14,678 bases of DNA from positions 1 to 14,678 of the forward strand of contig CAMYED010000026.1 of NCBI GenBank assembly GCA_947254595.1, in the 5' to 3' direction. Under the pieces are notes generated by a model that was given only the letters and a program-made list of their open reading frames with translations, did not search any database and was not told the DNA's origin. The position numbers and the translations under genes were made by a program. This DNA is from an uncultured Gardnerella sp. (GTDB taxonomy: Bacteria > Actinomycetota > Actinomycetes > Actinomycetales > Bifidobacteriaceae). Below are positions 6,879-13,896 of the stretch, in pieces (the stretch's first letter is position 1; each line of letters begins with the position of its first letter).

Positions 6879-7708
6879 ACGAGAAAATGAAGCATTCTAC
6901 ACTGTGGACGATCTTCTTTACTGTTGTAAGCTTACTTTGGATTTTCCCAATCGCTATAGTTTTTATAAATTCCTTCAAGTCGAAGATTTATATTGCTAGC
7001 GAGCCTTTTAGCCTTGACCCTAAGTCTTTTATTGGATTTGGTAACTACGCGTTAGGCATTGAGCGCACGAATCTTATAATGAGCTTCTGGTGGACTATTG
7101 TGATTACCGTTGGAGCTGTGATTTTGATTCTGCTTTGCACCTCAATGTGCGCATGGTGGATTGTTCGTGTGAACAATTGGTTCGCTGTAACGCTTTACGT
7201 GTTGTTCCTGTTCAACATGATTGTGCCATTCCAAATGGTTATGTTCACTCTTTCCGACATCACTAACAAGCTCGGATTGAATACCCCGTGGGGCTTGTGG
7301 ATTATTTACTTAGGCTTTGGCGCTGGTCTTGCAGTGTTTATTTTCACTGGCGTAATTAAGGGCATTCCGCAAGAGCTTGAAGAGTCTGCTATGATTGATG
7401 GCGCTTCTGTGCCGCGCATATTCTTCCAGATTATTGTTCCGATTATGCGCCCGGCAATCGTGTCTGTGTCTATTCTGCAGACTATGTGGATTTGGAACGA
7501 CTTCTTGCTTCCGTACCTTACCCTGGACTTGAACAAGTACAAGACGGTTTCGATTGCAGTTCAGTATTTGAAGGGTGGCTATGGTTCCGTTGAAATGGGC
7601 GCCATGATGGGCTGCTTGGTTCTGGCCATTCTTCCAATTATCGTCTTCTACCTCATCTGCCAGAAGTACATTATCAAAGGCGTTATGGCTGGTGCGGTAA
7701 AAGGCTGA
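6875..7708 (+). CDS. Sugar ABC transporter permease, MalG-type (CUT1)
   Basis: A 277-residue inner-membrane permease, partner of the preceding gene. Seen: a first span near residues 12-31 ending in the typical IVFINSFKSK, further spans near 72-97, 104-125, 141-160, 190-205 and 243-264, and the EAA loop (EESAMIDGASVPRIFFQIIVP, 169-189). It ends in the KGVMAGAVKG tail usual for MalG-like proteins. AAGGAGG in the end of the upstream gene serves the ATG that overlaps its stop. No ATP-binding subunit follows; the operon ends at a clear hairpin, so the ATPase must be encoded elsewhere. The substrate is inferred to be maltose/maltodextrin from the operator shared with malQ, not from the permease itself. 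Confidence 0.94.
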   Translation: MNEKMKHSTLWTIFFTVVSLLWIFPIAIVFINSFKSKIYIASEPFSLDPKSFIGFGNYALGIERTNLIMSFWWTIVITVGAVILILLCTSMCAWWIVRVNNWFAVTLYVLFLFNMIVPFQMVMFTLSDITNKLGLNTPWGLWIIYLGFGAGLAVFIFTGVIKGIPQELEESAMIDGASVPRIFFQIIVPIMRPAIVSVSILQTMWIWNDFLLPYLTLDLNKYKTVSIAVQYLKGGYGSVEMGAMMGCLVLAILPIIVFYLICQKYIIKGVMAGAVKG

Positions 7709-7744
7709 GATTTCTTCTCCTCCAAAATCTCAAGTGGTTAAAAT

Positions 7745-7787
7745 AATGGTGGTGACTACGGTCGTAAGATTTGTAGTCACCACCATT
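7745..7787 (+). terminator. Terminator of the malFG operon
   Basis: AATGGTGGTGACTAC (7745-7759) and GTAGTCACCACCATT (7773-7787) pair perfectly over 15 bp around a 13-base loop, 36 bases after the malG-type stop. The downstream tract (GTATTGTTGG) is only moderately T-rich, so some read-through into the next gene is possible. Confidence 0.75.
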
Positions 7788-7874
7788 GTATTGTTGGTAA
7801 GTTGTATTGTTAATAACCGTAGCTAGTAAGTTGGCTATATATAGCGTAAACAAATCGTAAAGGAGAAGCACATA

Positions 7875-8480
7875 ATGTTTTCATTTGGAAGTCCAGATTC
7901 AAAGTTTGCGCAAGGTATGGAAACATTTGCTAATGCAGTGTGGCTTACTGTGCTTATGATTGTTACGAGTATACCTTTAATTACCATTGGTGCATCTGTT
8001 ACTGCAGCACACGATACTGCAAGACGCATAGAAAATGCGGAAGGGCACATGACTTCTGCATACTTCCGCGCATTCGCCAGCAACTTTTTGAAATCAACTG
8101 TAATCTGGATTGTAATGGCTCCGTTTTTGGCTCTTATATTATGGGCTTGGATTGCAGTTAGAATACCACCGCTTTTAACCCCAAAATTTGCAATAAGCTT
8201 AATATGGCTTCTTATAGCAGAATGGGTTTTCGCATTGCAGGCGCGCTTCGAAAATTCTATTTGGAAAACTATTCTGAATGCTCTTATTTTCAGCGTCGTA
8301 TACTGGCCTGCAACGCTTGGAATGATTATTGTAGACGCTATTTTTGTAGGGCTTGTGGCTGCTTCGGTTATTTACTTTCCTCAAGGTTTACCGCTGCTAA
8401 TATTCATTGGTTGGGGATCGGCTATTATGCTTCACACGCCTTTATTGGAGCGTGTTTTTGTAAAGTATATTAAGAAATAG
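7875..8480 (+). CDS. YesL/DUF624 family membrane protein
   Basis: A 201-residue integral membrane protein that resembles the YesL (DUF624) family. Seen: an N-terminal FSFGSPDSKFAQGMETFANAVWLTVLMIVTSIPLITIGASVTAAHD segment, whose G-S-x-x-x-F...N..WL..S.P..T.G pattern is what I recognise, then spans near residues 70-92, 100-118, 133-165 and 170-190. Family members often sit beside CUT1 carbohydrate transporters in Firmicutes and Actinobacteria, but their biochemical role is not settled. AGGAGA at 7861-7866 gives a firm start. A terminator separates it from malG, and no strong promoter is seen in the 87 bases between, although GCTATATATAGC (7834-7845) offers a -10-like core; it may rely on read-through from the transporter operon. 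Confidence 0.8.
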   Translation: MFSFGSPDSKFAQGMETFANAVWLTVLMIVTSIPLITIGASVTAAHDTARRIENAEGHMTSAYFRAFASNFLKSTVIWIVMAPFLALILWAWIAVRIPPLLTPKFAISLIWLLIAEWVFALQARFENSIWKTILNALIFSVVYWPATLGMIIVDAIFVGLVAASVIYFPQGLPLLIFIGWGSAIMLHTPLLERVFVKYIKK

Positions 8481-8731
8481 TTTCTGCGTTAGTGTCTCAT
8501 TTTGACCATTTTGAGACATTCGTGCAGTACTGTTTCTGCGTTAGTGTCTGAAGATTGGCGGAATGGGACAAGCGTGCAGATTGCGCTCGCGCGGATTACG
8601 CGCTCGCTTACGAAACTCGCGTTGGAAGTCCACTGGACTTCCAACTTAAGCGAGTTTCCGCTCCGAGTTGCCTTCGCGCGCTAAATCGCAGCGCTCAAGC
8701 AGGTCGTCGCGCTGCGTTAGGGTCTCATTTT
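8480..8731. repeat. Repeat-rich palindromic element, possibly REP/MITE-like
   Basis: GTTTCTGCGTTAGTGTCT occurs twice exactly (8480-8497, 8532-8549), and CTGCGTTAGNGTCTCATTTT recurs at 8484-8503 and 8712-8731 with one mismatch. A small hairpin AGTGTCTCA/TGAGACATT (8491-8499 with 8512-8520) follows the gene and may act as its terminator. Between the copies the DNA turns GC-rich and holds a long dyad (8612-8658). No gene is supported; frames here lack ribosome sites. The ends are direct repeats, not terminal inverted repeats, and no transposase is present, so its mobile nature is only a guess. Confidence 0.6.
8612..8658. repeat. Long near-perfect palindrome (cruciform-capable)
   Basis: GTTGGAAGTCCA (8621-8632) and TGGACTTCCAAC (8634-8645) are perfect complements around one base. 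GAAACTCGC (8612-8620) and GCGAGTTTC (8650-8658) extend the stem to 21 bp, interrupted only by an unpaired TTAA (8646-8649). Weaker symmetry continues outward to about 8570 and 8705. It is the core of the surrounding repeat element. Confidence 0.85.
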
Positions 8732-8750
8732 TCTGCTTACCCATAATTAA

Positions 8751-8782
8751 TGAGGCGAGCATCATCGTAGACGCTCGCCTCA
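8751..8782. terminator. Terminator hairpin between converging genes
   Basis: TGAGGCGAGC (8751-8760) and GCTCGCCTCA (8773-8782) pair perfectly over 10 bp around a 12-base loop. It lies 104 bases past the malQ stop on the minus strand, where TTAATTATGG follows; it could end leftward malQ transcription and rightward transcription from the DUF624 gene. Confidence 0.7.
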
Positions 8783-8885
8783 CATAGGACATCATCGCAA
8801 GAAACATTTTAATTTGCTACTATGCAAACCAATTTCTTGCAGGGGAATCGAGTCGGTTCTCAGCAAACCAACTATTCAATTATAC

Positions 8886-11129
8886 TCACTTCCGTGTATT
8901 TTCGCCGCACATAACTGCAGTCATTGAAAGCACTCGTGGCGACTTAAATACTTCGTCAGTGTGAACAACGCGACCATCCGCATCAGTAAGAGGAATACGC
9001 CAGTTTGGATACTCCGTACTCGTGCCAGGCTGATTCTGCGAACGACGTTCGCCAACAGCATCAACCAAAGCAACCTGCAAAAGCAGAGATGGGGAAGTGC
9101 GCATAATTGCGTGCATCGCTTCTACAATCTCCTGCACGTGGCCTTCAACATCTTCGGCAGCTTCTTTACTAATCCAACCGCCGTCGAGGAGCATCTTCAT
9201 CATGGCGTTACGTTCTGCTGTAGCTGCCTCCTGGAAGGTTTCTACGGAGTCTGTAAGCAAGTGAAGCTGTTCGCGAAGCTTCACGTGCTCAAACGCAAGA
9301 TAGCCCGCTGTAGGCGGCATATCGTGCGTTGTAACGGAAGCAAGTGCGTACTCGCGGTAAGTAGAAGGATCAGCAAATATAATCTGCTTCTTTCCGGCCT
9401 TCTTAGTTTCAGCCTCTGCCTCATCGTCGTGAGTGAACCACTCAACAACAGTTCCAAGAACTCCGTGAGAAGCAAGAACCTTAGAAACATACTTCGGCAC
9501 AGTACCCAAATCTTCACCAATAACAACACCGCCTGCTCGAGTTGCTTCAATAGTCAGCACTGCAAGCATTGCGTCTACGTTGTAGTACACATACGCGCCG
9601 TTTCTTGCGCCCTGGCCCTGCGGAATCCACCACAAGCGGAAAAGTCCAAGCACGTGGTCAATGCGCGCGGCTCCTGCGTGCAAGAACACGTTATGAACCA
9701 TATCGCGGTAAGCAATGTAGCCGGTTTCGTCCAAGTAATTCGGGTCGAATGGAGGCTGACCCCAATCCTGACCCTGCTGATTGTAGAAATCAGGAGGAGC
9801 GCCAACGCTTACGCCATTAGCAAATCGTTCCGGACTCCACCAAACGTCAGCGCCGTAACCATGCACGCCAACAGCCATATCCTGCATAAGACCAATTGCC
9901 ATTCCAGCAGCCTTAGCTTCAGCATGAGCTGCAGCAACCTGCTCATCGGCAATCCACTGAAGCCAGCGATGGAACTCAAACAAGTCAGCATGTTCGCGCT
10001 TAAGACGATCAATCTGAGGAGTGCCTTTACCTGTAGTATCAAACCACAAGTTTTCACCCCAAGGAGCACCCCAAACCTCAAACGCAACGCACCAAGTTGC
10101 GAATGCGTCAAGATCCTCACCGGAACGATGCTTAAACTCAGTAAACTCGCGCTCGCGTTCTGCAGAGCGAGGTTGCTTGAAAATAATGCGCAACGCAGGC
10201 AATTTAGCATCCCACGCAGCATTAATATCCATAGGATTTGGATTGTTGTTTTGAGGGGCAATAGATTCGTGCAATTGCTCAACTTTAGCAAGATCCTCAC
10301 CACTTAATTCAGCATACTCTGGAATATCTTGCGGACGAATATAAGTAACGTTCAAGAATCTACGCGACTCAGGCAAGTATGGCGAAGGCTCAAGCGGTGT
10401 TACCGGAGCGCACGCGTGAATTGGATTAATCAGCATAAAATCAGCCTTGCCGATTTCTCCAGCATCCTTAAGAAGACGGCGCAAATCGCCATAATCTCCA
10501 ATTCCCCAAGAATCCTTAGAGCGCACAGAATACATTTGCGTCATAAAGCCCCAACGATGGCGCTCTTGAACACTTTCCGGAAGTGGAATCTTTGCAGGTG
10601 CGGCGATTAACGTTACGTCTGCGTGCAAAACAACGTCATTATTATCGTCAACAACCTGAGCGTGCAAAGTGTGATACCCCATTGGCAAATCGTCAGGCAA
10701 CTCTGTGCTAAAGCTGCCGTCATCTTCAACGTGAATATCGCCTAATTTGCCCTCGTACTCCGTGCCATCTTCGAGAGTCAACGAAAGCTTAATATTTTCC
10801 GTCTTAGCGTTTCCTGCATGAATTGGTACGCAAGTTTTTGCGCCATTAAACGAAACCACGGTAGGCGGAAGAAGTTCACTTTCGCGCTTTCGCTGAACCT
10901 GCTCGTATGAAGTGGCAATATTATCTGGAGTGTCTGCAGGCATGCCCAAAGCGTCAAGTACCCCAACTAATGCTTCATCTGTGATTTCGGTGTAGCTTCC
11001 TTGCTGATCAATATAAAAAGTGGCAACGCCACATGCTTTTGCAAGTTTAATAAGCGGGCGAGCGAGACGCTCCGCGCTTTCTTCCATAGGCTTATCAGCA
11101 TCAGCTTTACCAGTTGCTGTTGTTGTCAT
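8886..11129 (-). CDS. malQ: 4-alpha-glucanotransferase (amylomaltase, GH77)
   Basis: A 747-residue cytosolic enzyme that moves alpha-1,4-glucan chains between malto-oligosaccharides, releasing glucose. Seen: an N-terminal extension with beta-sandwich-like sequence (about 1-185), then the GH77 barrel: MYSVRSKDSWGIGDYGDL (199-216), QDMAVGVHGYGADVWW (416-431), the family loop GAPPDFYNQQGQDWG (443-457), nucleophile D491 in ARIDHVLGLFRLWWIP, acid/base E539 in GEDLGTVP, D603 in TTHD, and PNWRIPL near the end. Length agrees with the long bacterial MalQ type. The start is the ATG at 11129, with AAGGAG (complement of 11134-11139) 4 bases before it; the frame extends to 11168 without support. It has its own promoter with a LacI-type operator and ends at the hairpin at 8751-8782. 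It works downstream of the importer and pullulanase in maltodextrin/glycogen use. Confidence 0.96.
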   Translation of the reverse strand: MTTTATGKADADKPMEESAERLARPLIKLAKACGVATFYIDQQGSYTEITDEALVGVLDALGMPADTPDNIATSYEQVQRKRESELLPPTVVSFNGAKTCVPIHAGNAKTENIKLSLTLEDGTEYEGKLGDIHVEDDGSFSTELPDDLPMGYHTLHAQVVDDNNDVVLHADVTLIAAPAKIPLPESVQERHRWGFMTQMYSVRSKDSWGIGDYGDLRRLLKDAGEIGKADFMLINPIHACAPVTPLEPSPYLPESRRFLNVTYIRPQDIPEYAELSGEDLAKVEQLHESIAPQNNNPNPMDINAAWDAKLPALRIIFKQPRSAEREREFTEFKHRSGEDLDAFATWCVAFEVWGAPWGENLWFDTTGKGTPQIDRLKREHADLFEFHRWLQWIADEQVAAAHAEAKAAGMAIGLMQDMAVGVHGYGADVWWSPERFANGVSVGAPPDFYNQQGQDWGQPPFDPNYLDETGYIAYRDMVHNVFLHAGAARIDHVLGLFRLWWIPQGQGARNGAYVYYNVDAMLAVLTIEATRAGGVVIGEDLGTVPKYVSKVLASHGVLGTVVEWFTHDDEAEAETKKAGKKQIIFADPSTYREYALASVTTHDMPPTAGYLAFEHVKLREQLHLLTDSVETFQEAATAERNAMMKMLLDGGWISKEAAEDVEGHVQEIVEAMHAIMRTSPSLLLQVALVDAVGERRSQNQPGTSTEYPNWRIPLTDADGRVVHTDEVFKSPRVLSMTAVMCGENTRK

Positions 11130-11251
11130 GGTGCTCCTTCTATCTCGTATTTGGCACATTCCTAACATCGTCGTAAGCGTGCCAAACGTGCAACTATGGC
11201 GAGAGTGTGTAGCTCAATACATCTCTGGATTGAAATACACCCTGTTTGTCA

Positions 11252-11281
11252 ATTATATAAATACCTGACATCGTTTGCAAT
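11252..11281 (-). promoter_or_regulatory. malQ promoter with LacI-type operator
   Basis: On the minus strand TTGCAA (complement of 11275-11280), a 17-base spacer and a consensus TATAAT (complement of 11252-11257) form a strong promoter about 120 bases before the malQ start. The operator candidate TGACATCGTTTGCAAT (plus strand, 11266-11281) covers the -35 box and matches the site at the second binding-protein gene in 15 of 16 positions. Confidence 0.75.
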
Positions 11282-11339
11282 GCGAGCCGCAATATAATAC
11301 AAATGTAGACAATCTTCTTACGCATATTTGCTGCGAAAC

Positions 11340-11377
11340 TTACGCAATAAACATTTACGCAATAAACATTTACGCAA
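11340..11377. repeat. 15-bp tandem repeat behind the malQ promoter
   Basis: TTACGCAATAAACA starts at 11340 and 11355 and a partial third copy TTACGCAA at 11370, an exact 15-bp period. A further TTACGCA stands at 11318. It lies upstream of the malQ -35 box and after the pullulanase terminator, so a regulator-binding role for malQ is possible. Confidence 0.75.
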
Positions 11378-11420
11378 CCTGAATATGCACACTTTTGCCG
11401 CTTGACCCAGCGCTGGGCAC

Positions 11421-11451
11421 AAAAATGCGCGCACCGGTTGAAGTGCGCGCA
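11421..11451 (-). terminator. Intrinsic terminator of the pullulanase gene
   Basis: TGCGCGCAC (11426-11434) and GTGCGCGCA (11443-11451) pair perfectly over 9 bp with an 8-base loop. On the minus strand five T residues follow directly (complement of 11421-11425). A perfect palindrome CCCAGCGCTGGG (11406-11417) comes right after it. Confidence 0.85.
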
Positions 11452-11481
11452 ACAATTTACTTTAATACTTTTAATACTAAA

Positions 11482-13491
11482 TTACTTATTGCTGAGAACC
11501 ACGAAAGTGCGGCTTGGCAAATGCAAAGTAGCAGAGTTATTTTCTGTTGTAATAGTTACCTCAGCATCCGGCTGAGTGCCAGTCCACTTAGCGAAATAAT
11601 CGCTTGAGTTGAGCACGCAGTGCCAGCCTTGAGTTTTATCACTATGAATTACAGGCAACTCAACCGTTGCTCCCTCGTTATACATAGGATTAGCGCACAC
11701 AATAAGATTATTGCCAATGCGCGTTGCCAAAACAGTGCGATTAGAAGTTGTAAGCTGCTTGCGTTTTCCGTCATATAATGCGCTGTGTTGCGCACGAAGA
11801 GCAATAAGATCGCGGTACCACGTAACCAGCGGCTGGAATCGCTCAGCGCGAGCCCAATCGAGCTGATTCATAAGAGCACCGCGATTATAAGAATTATCGC
11901 AACCGTGCTTAGTGCGGCCGAACTCTTCGCCGCTAAGCATAAATGGAGTACCAGCAGAGCACAAAATCATGCCGGCCGCAAACATATTCGCATTAACAAT
12001 ATCCGCAACCTGCTGAGTGTCTTTAGCGTCGAACTCAAAATCGCCAGCATTATCGTGCATAGAAATGCAAAGCTTATCCCACAAAGTTAAATCGTCGTGA
12101 GCAGAAGTGTACTGAACAATCTGACCAACTTCCTTACCGGCAGAAGGAGTATCTTGCCAAGCGTCCAAAGTTTGGCGAGCAGCGTCACAGCACCAAAACT
12201 CATTGCCGTTAACGTAGCCGCGGTCAAAATGGTTCATAACATTGCCCTTAAGGGAATCACGCGACTCGTCACTAAACCAGCCGATGCGTTCGTTAAGAGT
12301 ATTGCGGCCGTCTTTATCTCCCATTGGTAGTTTTTCGTCTACCGCAGGCTCAGAAGCGCCCCAAGGCTCGCCATACATAACAATATCTTTGCCGCCAGGA
12401 AGCTTATCCAGTGCTGCTCGAGCCTGGTTCAAAGTTTCAGTATCCGTTAAGCCCATAAGATCAAAACGGAAGCCGTCAATATGGTAGCAACGCGCCCAAT
12501 GCAGCAAAGACTCAATAATAAACCTGCGGAACATAGGATGCTCAGAAGCCATCTCATTTCCGCAGCCCGAACCATTTGCAAAAGAGTCATCCGAATTTCG
12601 CCTGCAGAAGTATCCAGGAGCCATCAGCTCAAAAGCATTTTCCGCAGACCTATACATGTGGTTGTACACAACGTCCATAATTACGCGCTGACCATTAGCG
12701 TGTAATGCCGCAATCATAGCTTTGCACTCTCGTATGCGCACAGTTCCGTCGTAAGGATTGCTGGAATAAGCGCCTTCAGGAACGTTATAAGCGTGAGGAT
12801 CGTAGCCCCAATTATAAAGCGAATCTAAATCCTGTGCGGAAGCGTTATTTTTGCGCGCACTGTCGATTGCCGCCTCGTCTACTGTAGCAAAATCATAAAT
12901 AGGTTCAAGCTGTACGTGAGTAACTCCAAGCTGCTTTAAGTAATCCAATCCGGTAGGGAAGTTGCAGTCGGAAGAATCTGGGTTCTGCAAAGTCGTGTGC
13001 TCGTCGGTAAAAGCAAGATACTGTCCGGCATGTTCTGGTTTGAAACCGCCATTAGGGTTGCTGCTGAAGTCAGCAACGTGCGTTTCCCAAACAACCATTG
13101 CGTGACGAACAAACTTAGGAGATTTATCTTTATGCCAATTGGCAGGAGATACCCGTTCTTCGTCAATAACAAGGCTGCGCTCGCCATTTACTCCGCTCGC
13201 AACACCCCAAGGGTCGCTTGTGCGGTTGACGGTGCCATCTGGGAAGGTGACGAGATAATCGTAATACACTCCATCCAAACGCTTACGGAAGTTAGATTTC
13301 CAAGCGCCATCGCGCAAAGGTTTCATTTCGTGCGTTTGAGTTGGTTCACTGTTGTTGCCAGTTTCAAAAAGTCTTAAAGTTACAGCTTTTGCTGTAGGAG
13401 CCCACGCCGTGAAAGTTGTGGACTTAGAGTTTAGAGTAAAGCCAAGTGGTCCTTCGTATACAGGCCATGTTGCCGAAGATGGATTCGTCAT
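11482..13491 (-). CDS. pulA: Type I pullulanase / glycogen-debranching enzyme (GH13)
   Basis: A 669-residue alpha-1,6-glucosidase that removes branches from glycogen- or pullulan-derived dextrins. Seen: an N-terminal CBM48-like domain (about 10-100, GPLGFTLNSKSTTFTAWAPTA), the type I pullulanase signature YNWGYDP (226-232), then GH13 regions VIMDVVYNH (270-278), GFRFD with nucleophile D344, MYGEPWG with acid/base E375, and SAHDDLTLWDK with D466. No signal peptide or surface anchor is seen, so it should act in the cytosol on imported dextrins; extracellular amylopullulanases of this group are much longer. The ATG at 13491 has AAGAAGG (complement of 13501-13507) 9 bases upstream. It is a separate unit from malQ, with a clear terminator between them. 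I see no LacI-type operator in its upstream region, which is instead very AT-rich and repetitive. Confidence 0.95.
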   Translation of the reverse strand: MTNPSSATWPVYEGPLGFTLNSKSTTFTAWAPTAKAVTLRLFETGNNSEPTQTHEMKPLRDGAWKSNFRKRLDGVYYDYLVTFPDGTVNRTSDPWGVASGVNGERSLVIDEERVSPANWHKDKSPKFVRHAMVVWETHVADFSSNPNGGFKPEHAGQYLAFTDEHTTLQNPDSSDCNFPTGLDYLKQLGVTHVQLEPIYDFATVDEAAIDSARKNNASAQDLDSLYNWGYDPHAYNVPEGAYSSNPYDGTVRIRECKAMIAALHANGQRVIMDVVYNHMYRSAENAFELMAPGYFCRRNSDDSFANGSGCGNEMASEHPMFRRFIIESLLHWARCYHIDGFRFDLMGLTDTETLNQARAALDKLPGGKDIVMYGEPWGASEPAVDEKLPMGDKDGRNTLNERIGWFSDESRDSLKGNVMNHFDRGYVNGNEFWCCDAARQTLDAWQDTPSAGKEVGQIVQYTSAHDDLTLWDKLCISMHDNAGDFEFDAKDTQQVADIVNANMFAAGMILCSAGTPFMLSGEEFGRTKHGCDNSYNRGALMNQLDWARAERFQPLVTWYRDLIALRAQHSALYDGKRKQLTTSNRTVLATRIGNNLIVCANPMYNEGATVELPVIHSDKTQGWHCVLNSSDYFAKWTGTQPDAEVTITTENNSATLHLPSRTFVVLSNK

Positions 13492-13636
13492 GTAGGTTAG
13501 CCTTCTTTTGTATTTTGTAAGTACTTTTATTTTATAAGTTTTACTATGTTTTTATTGATTGTAATAGAGTTTTGTTGATTGTAGTAGACGAAGTTAATCT
13601 TAAATTTTATTTTTCATTTATTATTCTTTTATTAAG

Positions 13637-13692
13637 CATTTTGTGTATTTTGTGTATTTTAAGTATTTTGAGTATTTTGAGTATTTGTTGAG
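13637..13692. repeat. 9-bp tandem repeat upstream of pullulanase
   Basis: Five 9-base units of the form YATTTTRWG run from 13637 to 13681 (CATTTTGTG, TATTTTGTG, TATTTTAAG, TATTTTGAG twice) and a sixth, longer variant ends at 13692. The array lies about 145-200 bases before the pullulanase start. Copy number could vary between strains and change promoter spacing. The rest of 13508-13636 is plain AT-rich DNA in which I see no convincing -35/-10 pair. Confidence 0.8.
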
Positions 13693-13763
13693 CACTATTT
13701 GGCTGAACACGGTAGGGTCTGTTCTAACCAGTATCGTGTTGAGTCAAACTGCGAGCACTATTT
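13690..13763. repeat. Direct repeats flanking an imperfect inverted repeat
   Basis: GAGCACTATTT occurs at 13690-13700 and 13753-13763. Between them GAACACGGTA (13705-13714) faces TATCGTGTT (13732-13740), an imperfect inverted repeat with one G-T. The arrangement could be a binding region for pullulanase control or the scar of a small insertion. Low certainty. Confidence 0.4.
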
Positions 13764-13836
13764 TATTAAATTATTAATCTTGATTGAGTGAACTTGCAGG
13801 CTATTGGTTTGCGTTAGCTTGCATTAACTTGTGGAT

Positions 13837-13876
13837 AAAGAAAGCCGAAACGCTCGAAAGCGCCTCGGCCTTCTTT
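13837..13876 (-). terminator. Intrinsic terminator of the right-edge permease gene
   Basis: The stretch forms an 18-bp stem with a 4-base loop (UUCG in the minus-strand RNA). Three A/C positions mispair in the plus-strand RNA but become G-U pairs in the minus-strand RNA, and the minus-strand stem ends in GGCTTTCTTT. So it is built to stop leftward transcription, 21 bases after the permease stop codon. Confidence 0.88.
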
Positions 13877-13896
13877 AACTTTACAATCTGTTGTTA

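Noticed and set aside
8502..8746. Two short overlapping plus-strand frames (60 and 63 codons) in the palindromic element
   Set aside because: No ribosome site, and the frames arise from the GC-rich inverted repeat.
8961..10307. 448-codon open frame on the plus strand inside malQ
   Set aside because: It is antisense to a clear GH77 enzyme with all catalytic residues; its product is Cys/His/Asn-rich with no family features.
11130..11168. Longer malQ start at 11168
   Set aside because: AAGGAG directly before the ATG at 11129 decides the start; the upstream codons cover that ribosome site.
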